In this document: one piece after another, positions 20,851 to 32,078 of the stretch
Layout: the number at the start of each line of letters is the position of its first letter
How positions within the stretch are numbered: the first letter of the stretch is position 1
Assembly: GCA_023374025.1 (NCBI GenBank)
Contig: SIJG01000053.1
Coordinates: 682,001-746,000 of the forward strand
Reading direction: 5' to 3'
Length of the DNA: 64,000 nt
DNA from: Heterodera schachtii
Taxonomy: Eukaryota; Nematoda; Chromadorea; Rhabditida; Heteroderidae
The notes under the pieces: model-generated
Databases searched by the model: none
Told to the model about the DNA's origin: nothing
Seen by the model: the letters and a program-made list of their open reading frames with translations, nothing else
Position numbers and translations under genes: made by a program

Positions 20851-21957
20851 ATGACACTTAAATTGGTAGGAAATTTATTTTTGGGGGCATGCATTGGACA
20901 AGTCTTTAGCCAAAGGATTGGGGCATTAATTCGATGTCAAGGCAAGCCAAATGATTAAATTTACTTATATTTTTGAATTTGAGGTGATTCCATGCTGCCG
21001 ACTTTCTATAATGGCGACATTCTATGGGCTCGAGTTTGGGACCCAAACGATGGCTTGCGCCCGGGAGACGTCGTGTGTTTAGTTGACCCCACAAATGCAA
21101 ATCAGTCAGTGTGGGAAATTTTGGGAGAAACAGTATTCGGTAATACTGCCGATGGTTGCCCCCCTTTTTGGAAAATTTTTTTTTCGGTTCTAAAAACTCG
21201 TAAAAACACGTTTTTGGGGTTTTTAGGGTCGCTGATCACGAATATAACATCCATTTTGATCAAATTCGGATCCCGGGGACCCGAATTCGAACAAAAAGCC
21301 GAAAATTCGAAATTTTCAAAATTCTTACTTTTGTTCCTAAATTGATCTAAATAAGCTAAATTTAGTCAAAAACCATTGCAACATCAAAAAATGGTCATTG
21401 TGTACAGGTACGAACATAAAAGTGAATTTTGAAAATTTTGAATTTTCGGCTTTTTGTTCGAATTCGGGTCCCCGGGATCCGAATTTGATCAAAATGAATG
21501 TTATATTCGTGATCAGCGACCCTAAAAACCCCATAAAAGGTGTTTTCACGAATTTTTATAACAGAAAAAAAAATTTTCCAAAAAGGGGGGGGGCAACCAT
21601 CGGCAGTATTACCCAGTATTCCACAGTATTTTCCTTATTCGTATGCCAGAAATTCATCCCGAGTATAAGTGTTTCTACTTAAAGCGATTTGTTGGCGTGA
21701 ATACAAAATTTAAAAACAAATAACATTCATATCTCCCCCTCCACAGGTATGTCTTAAAACGTGTTTCCGCTGTTCATGAAAACAGTCGTCCCTCCGACCC
21801 ATTGGCCGGTCGTATCGAAGTTCGCGGCGACAATGCGACAAATTCGGTGGATTCGCGCGACTATGGGCCCGTGCCGGCTGGGCTTGTCTGCTACCGCGTG
21901 TCTGTGCGACTCTTCCCTTTGAATCGGAGGAGGAAAATTGAAACAGCGATAATTTAA
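20851..21957 (+). CDS. immp1l: Mitochondrial inner membrane protease subunit 1 (signal peptidase S26 family)
   Basis: A serine/lysine-dyad protease of the mitochondrial inner membrane that cleaves intermembrane-space sorting signals. Exons 20851-20941, 20984-21104 and 21747-21957 join to about 140 residues. The N-terminus (MTLKLVGNLFLGACIGQVF) is a short membrane-anchor-like segment. The catalytic serine lies in GDSMLPTF (Ser33) and the catalytic lysine in YVLKRVSAV (Lys75). The family box GDNATNSVDSRDYGPVPAGL follows and resembles IMP1 more than IMP2. Intron 1 is only 42 bp and starts with GC (CAAG|gcaagcc), a GC-AG intron; reading it as an intron restores the QGDSM junction. Intron 2 (21105-21746) has grown by insertion of the foldback element at 21139-21613. 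Human IMMP1L is somewhat longer (166 residues), so the C-terminus is slightly short. Confidence 0.9.
21139..21613. mobile_element. Merlin-like foldback MITE, 475 bp, inside the IMMP1L intron
   Basis: It starts GGTAATACTGCCGATGG and ends CCATCGGCAGTATTACC, flanked by the perfect 8-bp duplication CAGTATTC (21131-21138 and 21614-21621). The arms pair over most of their length, including ttgcccccctttttggaaaa and the internal tgatcacgaatataacatcc. The GG terminus and 8-bp duplication fit the Merlin superfamily. It accounts for most of the host intron; without it intron 2 would be about 160 bp. Confidence 0.9.
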
Positions 21958-22213
21958 AATGAATATTTTTTTGTATGTAAATAATGAAGACAGGTGCATT
22001 AAATGTATAATTTATAACTTTTTTTTTCTTTTCCTCGGGTAAATTAAAGTTTGGTCCCAATTTATCTGTTTTTTATGATTTTGAATTTTAAACATCTTAA
22101 ATTGAAAATATTTAGGTATTCTATTTTATTGTGTTTTCTGACGCCTTAAAACTAAAAGCCATTTAAAACTTAAAGTTTATTTCTGCATATTTAACCTATT
22201 CCTTTTTCAATAA

Positions 22214-24138
22214 ATGGACAAATCAAATGAACCCTCAGCAAATAAAAATGCTTCGGGTGAACTCTCCCAGTCCAATGCTTCGTCTGCATCAACGACCTCA
22301 GGAATTGTTTACCCGGACCCGGACAATCCCTACAAATGTGTTGCAAATGGTTTGTTAACAGGAAATTTAATTGTTCTTGTGCTTTGTGCATTACATTAAC
22401 ATTTTTTGGGTCTCATCTCATTAGATTTTATGTGTTTCAATTTATTTTATTAAAGAATAAACATAAAAGAGCGATTTAACAAAGTTTAATTACAAAAAAA
22501 GTCATGTGATGCGTAATAATAAGAAACGTTTTCCCAGTTTGTAGTTCTTTCCACTTTTGTAGGAGTTTCAATGACTTGGAACGAAGTCAGTGGCCAATGG
22601 TTGCCTGATGTCGAAGTGGACGAGGACTTTTTGGCACTTTACAACGCCAATTACGGAGTGGAGTACGATTATTCCAAAATGCCACAGCCTTCGACGAGAA
22701 ATACTCGCGACGCGTCGCCCACCGTCGGCACTTTGGAAGGCGGCAAAGAGAAAAAGCCATTGACAAAAGAGGAGAAATTGGTTGGAACACTTTGGAATTT
22801 AAACATTTTGATTTTTCAGGCTAAAAAACGGGAAGCCATAAAACGAGCCGAGGGTTGGGTTGAATTGGACGAAGAAAGGAACACCAGCGTTTACGTCCAT
22901 GGATTTCCCTCCTCAATCGACGAAGAGCAATTTATTGTATCATTTATTTAATTGTGGGAATAATGCATTTTCCCTTAATTTTCAAGGAATTTATGTCCAA
23001 ATGCGGAGTTATCATGAAGGTTTTTGATAATTTCAATTATACGTTTATTCCTTATAAGCTTGAAGTTTGGTTGGTCAAGAATTTAGTTGATTTTTGCTAA
23101 AGAACAGCTAAATTTAGGACCCGCGGACGGGCAAACCGAAGGTGAAATTGTACAGGACGGAAAGTGGCGAGCCCAAAGGAGACGGGACGTGCTGTTACAT
23201 AAAAAAGGAGTCGGTTGGTGCGGTGCTTTTTTGTCAAGCATTTTCTTTTACCAAATAAAAGGTCGAATTGGCACTACAAATTCTCGATGGTTGGGCATGG
23301 GACAGTGCGCACAAAATCCAAGTGGAGAGGGCAAAGTTTGAAATGAAAGGCGAATTCGACCCGACCAAAAAGCGAAGGCGTCTCACCGGGGCACAGAAAA
23401 AGCGCTTCTTCGAAAAACAGCAAAAGTAACAGAAAAAGTCGATGAAACGCAAAAAGAAAAAAAAATTATAAAAGAAAAGCGATCAAATGCAATGTTTTAA
23501 GGATTTTCGAGTGGAAGCCGGAAAAACCGCGGAACTATCGGCCGCCCTGCGAGTGCACTTTGGTACTTCGCGGAATGTTCAATTTGGAGGAAATTGACGC
23601 GAACGCACAACGAATTTTTACGCTTAAAGAGGCAAAATCCCGTTGGATTTGAGGAAGAATAATGCATAACAATAAGGATTAAGGACACTCAAAAACTGTG
23701 CGAACGCTTTGGTCCGGTGAAAAAAGTGACGGTTTACGATGTGAGCAAAAAATTAACTGAACCAAAACGAAAGCTAATTCCATTTTCAGACCAATCCGGA
23801 TGGAGTTGTGACGGTCACTTTTGACAACGTCGAACACACCGACGCCGCTGTTCAAGCAATCGACGGACGAATTGTGGCTGGGCGTGTTGTGCAGGTAACC
23901 GACTGCCAAATAAATTTCCATTACAAATACATTTTCATTTAACAATTTTTACGTATTTAAGGCTAAACATTGGGACGGTAAAGAAAAGTTTAAAAGGGCT
24001 GAAACTGCGCAAGAGAAAGAGAGAAGGGAAAACGCATGGGAAGAATTTTTGGGAAACGATGAAAAGGAAACGGAGGAGGACAAAAAGGAAACGGAAGAAG
24101 GCAAAAAGGAAATGGAAGAGGAGGAGGCCAAGGAGTGA
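22214..24138 (+). CDS. htatsf1: Tat-SF1/CUS2-like U2 snRNP splicing factor
   Basis: A nuclear RNA-binding protein that associates with SF3B1 and the U2 snRNP. The first exon (22214-22349) is a Ser-rich N-terminus ending NPYKCVANG. Exon 2 (22563-22780) starts VSMTWNEVSGQWLPD. RRM1 follows from about 22820: NTSVYVHGFPSSIDEEQFI, EFMSKCGVIM, DPRTGKPKVKLYRTESGEP, GDGTCCYIKKESVELAL. A linker resembling the human protein (KFEMKGEFDPTKKRRR) leads to RRM2, with ECTLVLRGMFNLEEIDANAQ, LCERFGPVKKVTVYD, TNPDGVVTVTFDNVEHTDAAV and IDGRIVAGRVVQ. The C-terminus is an acidic Lys/Glu repeat, as is usual for the family. Introns are mostly short; the two at the start are longer. Order of RRMs and the tail match Tat-SF1. 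Confidence 0.93.
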
Positions 24139-24710
24139 GTGATCGGAGTCTGATCGACATTTTACTGTTGCGTTTTTAACGCTGTATGTTTCATTTAATT
24201 TTAAAAATTTGAACTTAATTATTAGTCAATAAATTGAAACAACACCAACATTTATCTGCTTGTTATAATGCCGTTTTTCAATTTTATTTTTTCGGGTACT
24301 TTCCTTGTTCGTGTGCGCTTTTTTACATAATTTAGCAAGTGCCAATAAATGTACAAACATTTCATTAATTCAAATTAAAAGGTTTAATATACAGTATAAT
24401 ATTCAATGCTTTTAAAAACTAAAAAAGACACAAATTTGAAACCATTTAAGGCATAGAAGCAAATTTCTGCACACGTTAAAAGGCAAAAACGAGGTTGAAG
24501 CCTCACATTTTGGAGAATAAAAAATGGGTCCATTTTTTTCTATGTTTGATCTGGTGAGAAAGGATTTAAAGCTATAAAAAGGCTCTCCTACAATATTTAT
24601 TTATCATTTTTCCCTTTTTGTTTTTTTTCGCCTACTTACATCATTTACTGAATAGTTCTTTTTTCAAATTTTTTGTTGATTTTAGCCATTCAATTCCCGT
24701 TTTGTTTTAA
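24139..24710. other. Intergenic between Tat-SF1-like gene and pyridoxal kinase
   Basis: AT-rich, same-strand intergenic DNA. No repeat, gene or structured RNA recognised. A pyrimidine-rich run with an AG acceptor-like end just before the ATG at 24711 (gttgattttag) could be a trans-splice acceptor. Confidence 0.4.
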
Positions 24711-26194
24711 ATGGAAAACCAAAAAAGACATTCCATGCCATTGGAGGATTATTTGTCCAAAGAACGCAGTGGCAAAAAGGTTCTGTCCATCCAAAGTCAC
24801 GTCGTTTCTGGCTTTGTCGGCAATAAATGCGCCGTTTTTCCTTTACAGGTGCACAAAATAATTAATGCAATTTTGTTCAAAAAAAAGTTGAATTTTCAGC
24901 TGCACGGGTTCGAAGTGGACGCCATTAACTCAGTCCAATTCTCCAACCACACGCGTGAGCATTTGCTTCATTACCCATTCATTGCACTAACAATTCCCTT
25001 TCTGAATTCAGAGTATCCCAATGTGAAGGGCCAGCGGCTGAACGAACGCGACTTGGCCGAATTGTTCGACGGAATTCGGCTTGCCGGTTTGCCTGCCAAA
25101 TATTCGCACATTCTTACCGGTCACCCGACAATTTCTGACCAAATTTAGCATCAAAAGTTTTAAGGCTATTGTGGCGACGCCTCTTTCCTCCGTCAAATTG
25201 CTTCGATCGTTCGCGAGTGTCGTCAGCACAACCCAAAACTGACTTATGGTGTGTTTTCCATCCATTTCCATTCGTATTCTTTTGCTTACCAATTCATTTT
25301 CATTCTTTCGTTCAGTTTGTGACCCGGTGATGGGCGACAATGGCAAATATGTGAGCAGAATTAGCAATTTTGAAAAGCATTTTAATTGTCAAAGTACAAC
25401 GGAATTCCGCGCGAACTTTGCTCTATTTACCGTGACGAACTTCTGCCATTGTCCGATCTGATCACTCCGAACGCATTCGAACTGAGGTGGTTGATCGCAG
25501 GAAGAGAAATCGAAATGAATTTTCAGCCAACTTTCGGACATTGCCATAGCCAACGAAAGGGACTGTCTTCGTGCCATGGAACACTTCCACAAGGTCAAAC
25601 GGATTCGCATCGTTGTGGTGACTTCGGGAGTGCCTGACGAAACGACAGAAAACAAATCGATGATGCATTGCTACGCATCGGAAGGCAAGGAGAGACAGAG
25701 AAAAGAAATAGGGAGAGAGAGAAAGGGAGAATTCGGAATGATTGAAGCGAAGTCAAATCAAATTCCCATATTTAGCCATTCCGTCCGCTGTCGAAACCAT
25801 CCGAGTGCGTTATTTTCGTTTCGAATTTCCTTTAATCACGGGCACTTTCGTCGGCACTGGCGACTTGTTCACCGCTCTGTTGTTGGCATGGCTCGAGGAA
25901 AGCGGCGGCGATTTGTGCCATTCCGTCAGATGCACAATTTCATCAATGTGTGAACACAATCTTGACATTGAGCAATCATTTGATTCAACTCACCTCTTTT
26001 AGGCAATCGGTGATCCGTCGCACTTCCGACTTCGCTTTTGGTGTTTGATTTTTAAACGAATATTATTTTCTGAACTTTAAGCAATTTCGCCGGATCCAAA
26101 CATCCAACTGAGGGAATTGCGCTTGATGCAGAGCCGTCTGGACCTTCTAAGACCAAATGCTGAGAGAATCAATTTTGTGGAACTCAATCTTTAG
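24711..26194 (+). CDS. pdxk: Pyridoxal kinase
   Basis: A cytosolic ribokinase-fold enzyme that phosphorylates vitamin B6 vitamers to make pyridoxal phosphate. Start ATG 24711, stop 26192-26194, in about eight exons. Recognisable blocks in order: [23 protein letters not shown] (substrate/Ser loop), [70 protein letters not shown] (metal and ATP site), [29 protein letters not shown], and [20 protein letters not shown], whose GTGD Asp is the catalytic base of the family. The C-terminal exon ends with [18 protein letters not shown], also typical. Some exon ends were inferred from protein similarity rather than seen unambiguously. Confidence 0.93.
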
Positions 26195-26439
26195 GCAAAT
26201 GAAGGAAGAAATGAGACAGTAAATTAAAGTGGAGACTAATTATGTGTTTTGTACATATCAATGAAACATTGCTATTGTATGATTAGGTGTTGGACATAAA
26301 GCATTTCTGACTGGTCCCTAAAGTGCATTTTCATTTAAAAGCAGAGTGGCCAAGTGTCCTTATTTGGAGGTGCCACAGCTTAGAAATTAAAATTGTCCTT
26401 ATTTCTAAGAATTGTTTGCCACACCTCCTCGTTTTGTGC
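26195..26439. other. 3' flank of pyridoxal kinase
   Basis: AT-rich with no recognised feature; presumably 3' untranslated region and intergenic DNA before the repeat cluster. Confidence 0.4.
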
Positions 26440-26598
26440 CGGACCGGCTCAGTTCGGCCCCAGTCCAGTTTTTGGACTATAACTTTTTTCTTTGTCAACC
26501 AAACCCAACAATTTGGTATCATTCGAAAGCTCTTCTCATGCCCTATTAGCCTTACAAAAAGCAAAAAAATTTTCAAGCCTGGAAAAAATTTATGAAGG
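26440..26598. mobile_element. Truncated copy of the TTCGGCCC foldback MITE
   Basis: Starts CGGACCGGCTCAGTTCGGCC, matching the left end of the element at 19089, and continues with the same interior (cattcgaaagctcttctcatgccctattagccttacaaaaagc). Only one copy of the TTCGGCCC unit is present. It is cut at about 26598, where the next element's GGTAATAG end begins. Confidence 0.75.
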
Positions 26599-27330
26599 AA
26601 AAACGGTAATAGTAAAGATGGTTGCCCCCCTTTTTTGAAGAGATTTTTGTTTGTTTTCAAAAGTCATGAAAACATGTTTCCAATGGTTTTCGGGGTCGCT
26701 AATCACGAACCGAGCATTTACTTCGTCCAATTCCGAAATCGAAAAATTTGATTTTTCGACCTTTTGTTCGAAATCGGATCCGAGGTTAGGAATTGGGCGA
26801 AATAAATGCTCGATTCGTGATTTGCGACCCCGAAAAGCCTTGGAAACTTGCTTTCATGAGTTTTTCTAATTGCCAAGCAGGTACTAGTGGAGTTTTGGTC
26901 CTATAGTTTTTTCAAAATTTTCTGTTTTGCTCTAAAATTGATTACAACAGGCTAAAAATAGTCTCAAATCATTGTAACATCAAAAAATGATTATTTTGTT
27001 AAGATCTAAAATAAAAGTAAATTTTGAAAAATTTAGATTTTCGACTTTTTGTTCGAATTTGGGTTCGGGGTCCGGAATAGGCCAAAATAATTATCATATT
27101 CGTGAGCGACCTCGAAAACACCCGGCTATTTGTTTTCAGGACTTTTTAAACCAAAAAGAATTTGAAAAAATTATGAAAAATATATAGGACCCAAACTCCA
27201 CTAGTACCGCCAAAGCAATAGCTTTGAAAAAGCTTCTTATATAAATGCTGGATAATTTCTTTTCAGTTCACTTTGTCTTCACGAGTAAATAATATTTTTT
27301 CAAAAAAATAGGTCCTCCATCGACAGTATC
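26599..27330. mobile_element. GGTAATA-family foldback MITE, itself interrupted
   Basis: The left end GGTAATAGTAAAGATGGTTG and its gcccccctttttt run match the family at 21139 and 52316. Mirrored motifs tcgctaatcacgaaccgagcat and gctcgattcgtgatttgcgacc lie at about 26696 and 26809. The right part is interrupted by the element at 26880-27208, and a diverged right end (ccatcgacagtatcacc) appears near 27310. A target duplication could not be matched, so the right boundary is approximate. Confidence 0.65.
26880..27208. mobile_element. Foldback MITE with GGTACTAGTGG ends, 329 bp
   Basis: It starts GGTACTAGTGGAGTTTTGGT and ends with the complement, CCAAACTCCACTAGTACC. The flanks are GCCAAGCA (26872-26879) and GCCAAAGCA (from 27209), a near-identical duplication differing by one inserted A. 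The interior resembles the other Merlin-like MITEs (ttcgactttttgttcgaatttgg). It is nested in the GGTAATA copy. Confidence 0.78.
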
Positions 27331-27398
27331 ACCCACCATATTTGTTTGATTAATTTTTTTCAGTTCACTTCTTTCTATTTGATTACCAATTCAAAAAA

Positions 27399-28662
27399 AT
27401 GTCGGACAATCCAAAAGAATCAGAGAAACAAATGGAAAAAGCGATGTAATTATTTAAATTGTTGCAGTTTTCCACGATAATCATTTGTTTTTTCAGCTTC
27501 ATTTCCGGCGATTGTTGGCTGGCGGTGTTCGATTTGCTGCCGCCCTCTCAGCTTGGCCTTGAAATTGCGATGATCAGTCACCGATTCGACCGCCGAGTGG
27601 ACGAACACTTCAAAACGCGCAAAAGGACATTGGACAAGATGGAAATTAGACGCAAAAATGGAATGAATGCCACCTATGAAATGGAAATTGTCAATTCCGA
27701 CGAAGAAACATTGCCAATACCTCAAAATCCGTTGCCGAGCAAAGTCATCGGATTCAGAAGCATTTTGATCACGTAAAAATTGGTTTTGTAAATGATTTGC
27801 GCCCATCATATTTTCTAATTTTTTCAGCTACATCGATCAGAATGTGCTCACTTTTCTTCGCCGTTTTGACCGTTTTTTCGTCACCTGTGAAACAAAAATT
27901 CACATTCACACTGTGAATGTTCGCGTTTTGAAGTTCGCTGTGCTCAACATTTGGCCGATATTCAAGGACACCCTTCGTGTGCTGTATTTGAACCCCATCG
28001 CTTTTGGCCATATGCGTCAATTTGCACCGTCAATTCTCACTGATTGTCCATCCCTTCGTGTTGTTGATTTTGATAACAGCATTTTCCCCGAATTTCCATC
28101 CGATGGCAATACCAATGCGGATGGCCATGCGGTGGTCAAATGGCTGTACACGCCTCATCCTGACAATTCTCCGAAGGTGCTGTTTGTCGAAATCAATAAT
28201 GATGCCAGAGCGGCGAGAATTCAGTGGCCGTCAACAGTTAAACAAATCAAAGCGGTGATTCATTAATTTTCAATTTTATTCATCTTTTTCCTATTTTTTT
28301 TTCTCTTTTTAGGAATTTGCCACTTCTTCTTCTCCTGTTAATTTCGTCATTTCCGTTACTCTTTTCACCGTTGAGCCATTTGAACTGACCAACCAATTGA
28401 CTGGGGAGAAACTGAAACTGTCAATAATTCCGGGTCGTGTTTCGCTCATCCGTTGTCCAATTGCTGCAGCCGTCGAGGGAAAATGGACAAAGGAGATAAA
28501 TGAATTTATTCGTGGGCGAGAGAACAAAAAAATTGATGTTTACATATGCCATGACAGAGTCGACAAAAGGTGAACAATTTTAAAAATCTCAATGCCAATT
28601 TTTCATTTTGTTTTTTAAGTCTTCTCAACGCTGCTTCAGCCGGGCCTGGTGGTGACCATTGA
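27399..28662 (+). CDS. F-box-like family protein
   Basis: Five exons (27399-27445, 27497-27772, 27828-28254, 28313-28569, 28620-28662) join in frame to about 350 residues. The N-terminal motif SGDCWLAVFDLLPPSQLGLEIAMISHRFDRRVDEHF resembles an F-box, the SKP1-binding module, in a Leu-Pro-rich helix-turn form. The rest has FRSILITYIDQNVLTFLRRF, a repeated Ile/Leu pattern, and the block KWLYTPHPDNSPKVL. A similar modular order (F-box-like start, WLxTPxPDN block, FELTNxLTGEKL block) is one I associate with a large expanded family in cyst nematodes; this attribution is from memory, not a search. A decayed fragment of a second member lies at 53265-53470. Function is unknown; a substrate adaptor of an SCF ubiquitin ligase is an inference. 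Confidence 0.75.
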
Positions 28663-29174
28663 TCAGCAACAGAAGAAATTGATTGATAGATTATTATTGT
28701 GATTATGTGACCAAAATGTTGAACTTAGCCATTTAAATATTGTTGTATTTGATTTATTGATATGACTGTTTGACCTTTATGTTGGACTTTGCTATTTAAA
28801 TGTTGTTGCTTTTTTCATAAATATAACGATGCTCAAGAATCTCGATTCGGGAAAAATTCGGTTTTCCATTTTCAAGACCGATATATTTGGTACTTCCCCG
28901 TTTGAGGGCCACACATTCAAATTTAAAAAATTCAACAAAGAAACGCGGAATATTCAAAAACAGCGATGCAGCTTTTGTGAGGCATAAAGCGACAATTTGG
29001 GCCAAAAAATCATGAATGGGTTCGCATGACGATTTTTGCAGTTCACCCCAAAGGAATCGAACAGATAAATGAGAAGGGAATTCCTCCCGGGGATTCCCTT
29101 TCGCGTCCAACTTTAGTTGAAACTATGTATTATTAGGCACATTAAGTAAAAAGTGAGATAAATGTTAATTTGAA
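28663..29174. other. Convergent intergenic region
   Basis: 3' flanks of the F-box-like gene and, further right, of the channel gene. A minus-strand frame at 28796-29110 is present but has no domain, no obvious splice context and is probably spurious. Confidence 0.4.
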
Positions 29175-29746
29175 GGCAATCATGTCGATCATTGGTCCCG
29201 AAAATTTTTTCTCTTAATTTTTTTCTGAAAATTCTTATAACACGTTTCTCGGGGTGTTTTGAGGCGCTGAGCACGAATCCGGCCTCCATTTCGGCCTATT
29301 TCTAACACCGGACCTGAACTAGACATTTTTCGAGCTTTTTTTCAAATTTCAAAAATCATGAAAACATCTTTCCAGGGTTTTCTGGGTCGCTGATCACGAA
29401 TACGACTTCTATTTCACCCAATTCCGAACTCGAATTCTAACAAAAAGTCGAAAATTCAAATTCTTTCAAATTACATTTTTGTCCAACCTTTGTTTACACA
29501 TATGGAAACGAACTGATGTCACCGATACTCATCAGTACTTCAATAAAATATCGTTTTAAACCATTTTAGACTAAAAATCGAAAATCAAAAAATTCCACTT
29601 TTGAACTTTGTTCGAATTCGGGTCCGGTGTTAGAAATAGGTCGAAATGGAGGCCGGATTCATGCTCAGCGCCTCAAAACACCCCTAGAAACTTGTTATAA
29701 GAACTTTCAGAAAAAAATTTTGGGACCAATGATCGACATGATTGCC
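29175..29746. mobile_element. Merlin-like foldback MITE, GGCAATCATG family, 572 bp
   Basis: Starts GGCAATCATGTCGATCATTG and ends CAATGATCGACATGATTGCC, flanked by a perfect 8-bp duplication AATTTGAA (29167-29174 and 29747-29754). Its second block (cgctgagcacgaatccggcc) and mirror (ggccggattcatgctcagcg) define long internal arms. It is a different family from GGTAATACT but shares the middle of the interior (aattcgaac and its mirror). The chimeric fragment at 15545-15923 includes its right arm. Confidence 0.9.
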
Positions 29747-29796
29747 AATTTGAAGTGAATTTGGCCAAATTGTCCGATTGATTGTCTTTTGTCAAT

Positions 29797-32078
29797 TTAT
29801 TCCTTTTCCTCCTCTTTTTTCCTCGCATTGTTTTCGTTTTTGACTTTTGCCGTTCTTTTCCCCCGGCAAATTGTCGCCGTTTTCCTCCATTTTCGATAAA
29901 TTTTCATTGGTAAATTTCTGATCGGTGGATGTTTTCGCTCGCTTTTTTCTCTTTCGTCCAAAATTTGTTCGTTGTGTCGCACTTTTGGTACCGTAAAGAA
30001 AATGATCGCTTCGATAAAACTCATCAGAGAGAAGCCCAAATAAAGCGTCAAAGTGCCGCCAAATTCGCCTGACAATTTTTTGTTTCGGTCGGTCCGCCAT
30101 TTTCCATTTACTCACTGGTCATTTTCCACACATTTGATCGTAATTGGTGTAGTGTCTCCTGCATGACAACTTCACCCGGGTAAATGTGCAGATTCGGCGT
30201 CGTCGGTGTGCTTTAATTTGCGAGTGTTAGAGGGGGAGGGGGGGGGGTGGTCGACGGGATTTAGCACCCTTGCTAGGGGAAGTCACCTCTCATCGCCTTC
30301 TGCGGCATTTCGCGTGTAAATAGCGGTTTCGACCGTAAAACGGTTGTGCACTCGTTCATCGCGGCATTTTTGTTGGGCTGTGGAGAAATTGCACATCGTA
30401 AATGTTGCTGCCATTCCCTTGTGTCAGTTGGCCTTTGGTTGGTCCCTCCCATATTAATTCACCTCTGAGTGAACGTTTGAGTGCGCATCGAATGTCGTTT
30501 GATGAGTCGAAAGTGACGTTGGTGAACTCCCACAATTCGGTGGCGTAGAAACTGCCAACGTTTGTTTGGCAGATGGAATTGCCCTTTTTCATCTGTTCCC
30601 CCCCCCCCCCCCCCTCCCTCACTTTGTCATATATTCACTTTCGCATGCTCTTCCCTTTTTCTCTCTGCTCAATTCGCTGTATTTTTCCCAAAGGCAAAAT
30701 TCGTAGGAAGACGAAGCGGGCTCCAACTGAGCATCGGCCAAGTCATTGTGGACAATCTGACAATGGACAAACGGAAGTGTTCAAAGTGAATTTGCTTTGC
30801 CTTAAGCGTCTCAGTGATTTGAATGGAATTGCGCGAGTCGCGCTCCATTAGCATGTGAGCGGCGCCGACCAACGGCACTTTGGTGGCACACTTTTGCGTG
30901 TCGGCGGCGGAACGCAGAAAAACCTGCGAGTACGAAATAGGCGCGTAATTTTGAGGGTAAAAAAAAATGATTGACCAGGGCCAACGCGGGCGCACCGAAG
31001 CCTTGAGAATGAACATCGTCATGGAAGGACGAGTTGAAATGGATGTGAATGTCGTAGTCGGACACTTCTGTCGGGGGAGACCGAATTGTGGGATTTCATC
31101 AAAAGCAAATCCCATCGAAACATTGGCCAATTCCGTTCATTTGGCTAATTCCATTCAAATTCCCGGCACAAATCCCATCGGACTAATTCGTATTCGAACC
31201 CCGGCCCATCCAATGCCTCCAATTGACCGACCGTCAAAATTGTCGTCGCCCTCCGCTTCGGCCTTCGCTTCTTCCCTCCACCGATTCATTTCCGCTTCGT
31301 TTCCTCTTCCAATAGCACTTTTATTCCTCGCTGTTATCATTTTCTTCGACTTTCGTTTGGGCCGTGCCTCCACACAAAAACCCTTTGAATTTTGCATCGA
31401 ATTTCAAATGTAAATTCAAAAAATGAAATAAAATTTGGCAACATTTAAAAGGCCAAAGGTTTCACTTGGGACGTCCATTTGCAGCGCAATTCGCATTGGT
31501 ATTCGAATGCTTTGATGTGATAAGAGCAGCTTAACGGGGGACAATTGCGAAGAATGGCACCGGACAAACGGACATTGGCACGACATTTCGCATTCGTTCG
31601 TCCTCACTCAAATCGACGGAGCCCAGCTGAAACACCGACGAAAAGCACAAATCGAACAGAGGGAGGGGCCGTGCCCTTTGAGGGAAAGCGAACGGTGCCA
31701 AAGGAAGGCAAAAGCATCGCCCACCCATTCAGCTGATGGCACAAATACACAAAGGGCAGTGCCATTCGCTCGAGGCGATATTTGCGCGTCGACGTTTGAA
31801 TTTGGCTGCGCAAATATTGGACGAGCAAATAGCCGAGTTGGGCATTCATCGCGGCAAAACTTGGACAGACTTTTACAACGGCATTAGCAAAAGGCACGGG
31901 CCAACCTCGAAAAGAACACGCAAATTGCCGCGACTCTGAGAAAATGGACAAAAATTCACAAAGGGTAGGCAAATAATCACCGAATTGCCCCCGGGGCGGC
32001 CGAATTCAAAAGGCGAAAGCCGGGCAAATCGGTGAACACGCAGAAGCGGTCCCAGAGAAAACGGAGTCGGCGGAGCAT
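29797..32078 (-). CDS. Probable DEG/ENaC-family cation channel subunit
   Basis: The C-terminal exons give the strongest evidence: splicing at 30115/30072 yields VWKMTSEFGGTLTLYLGFSLMSFIEAIIFF, which matches the pre-TM2/TM2 region of degenerin/ENaC channels (GG.lgL..G.S..S..E) including the selectivity-filter G-x-S. The preceding exon (STPTTPNLHIYPGEVVMQ) joins in frame and fits the stretch before TM2. A possible start at 32076-32078 (MLRRLRFLWDRFCVFTDLPGFRLL) resembles the cytoplasmic N-terminus of such channels. The middle is less clear: LPFVYLCHQLNGW near 31750 resembles the FPAVTICN box, while 30560-31150 contains Cys-containing extracellular-looking exons that I could not chain unambiguously. 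The C-terminal tail is Lys/Glu-rich. Exact exons need transcript data. Confidence 0.6.

Noticed and set aside
28796..29110. 104-residue minus-strand frame as a gene
   Set aside because: No recognisable domain or splice partner; sits in the 3' flank between convergent genes.
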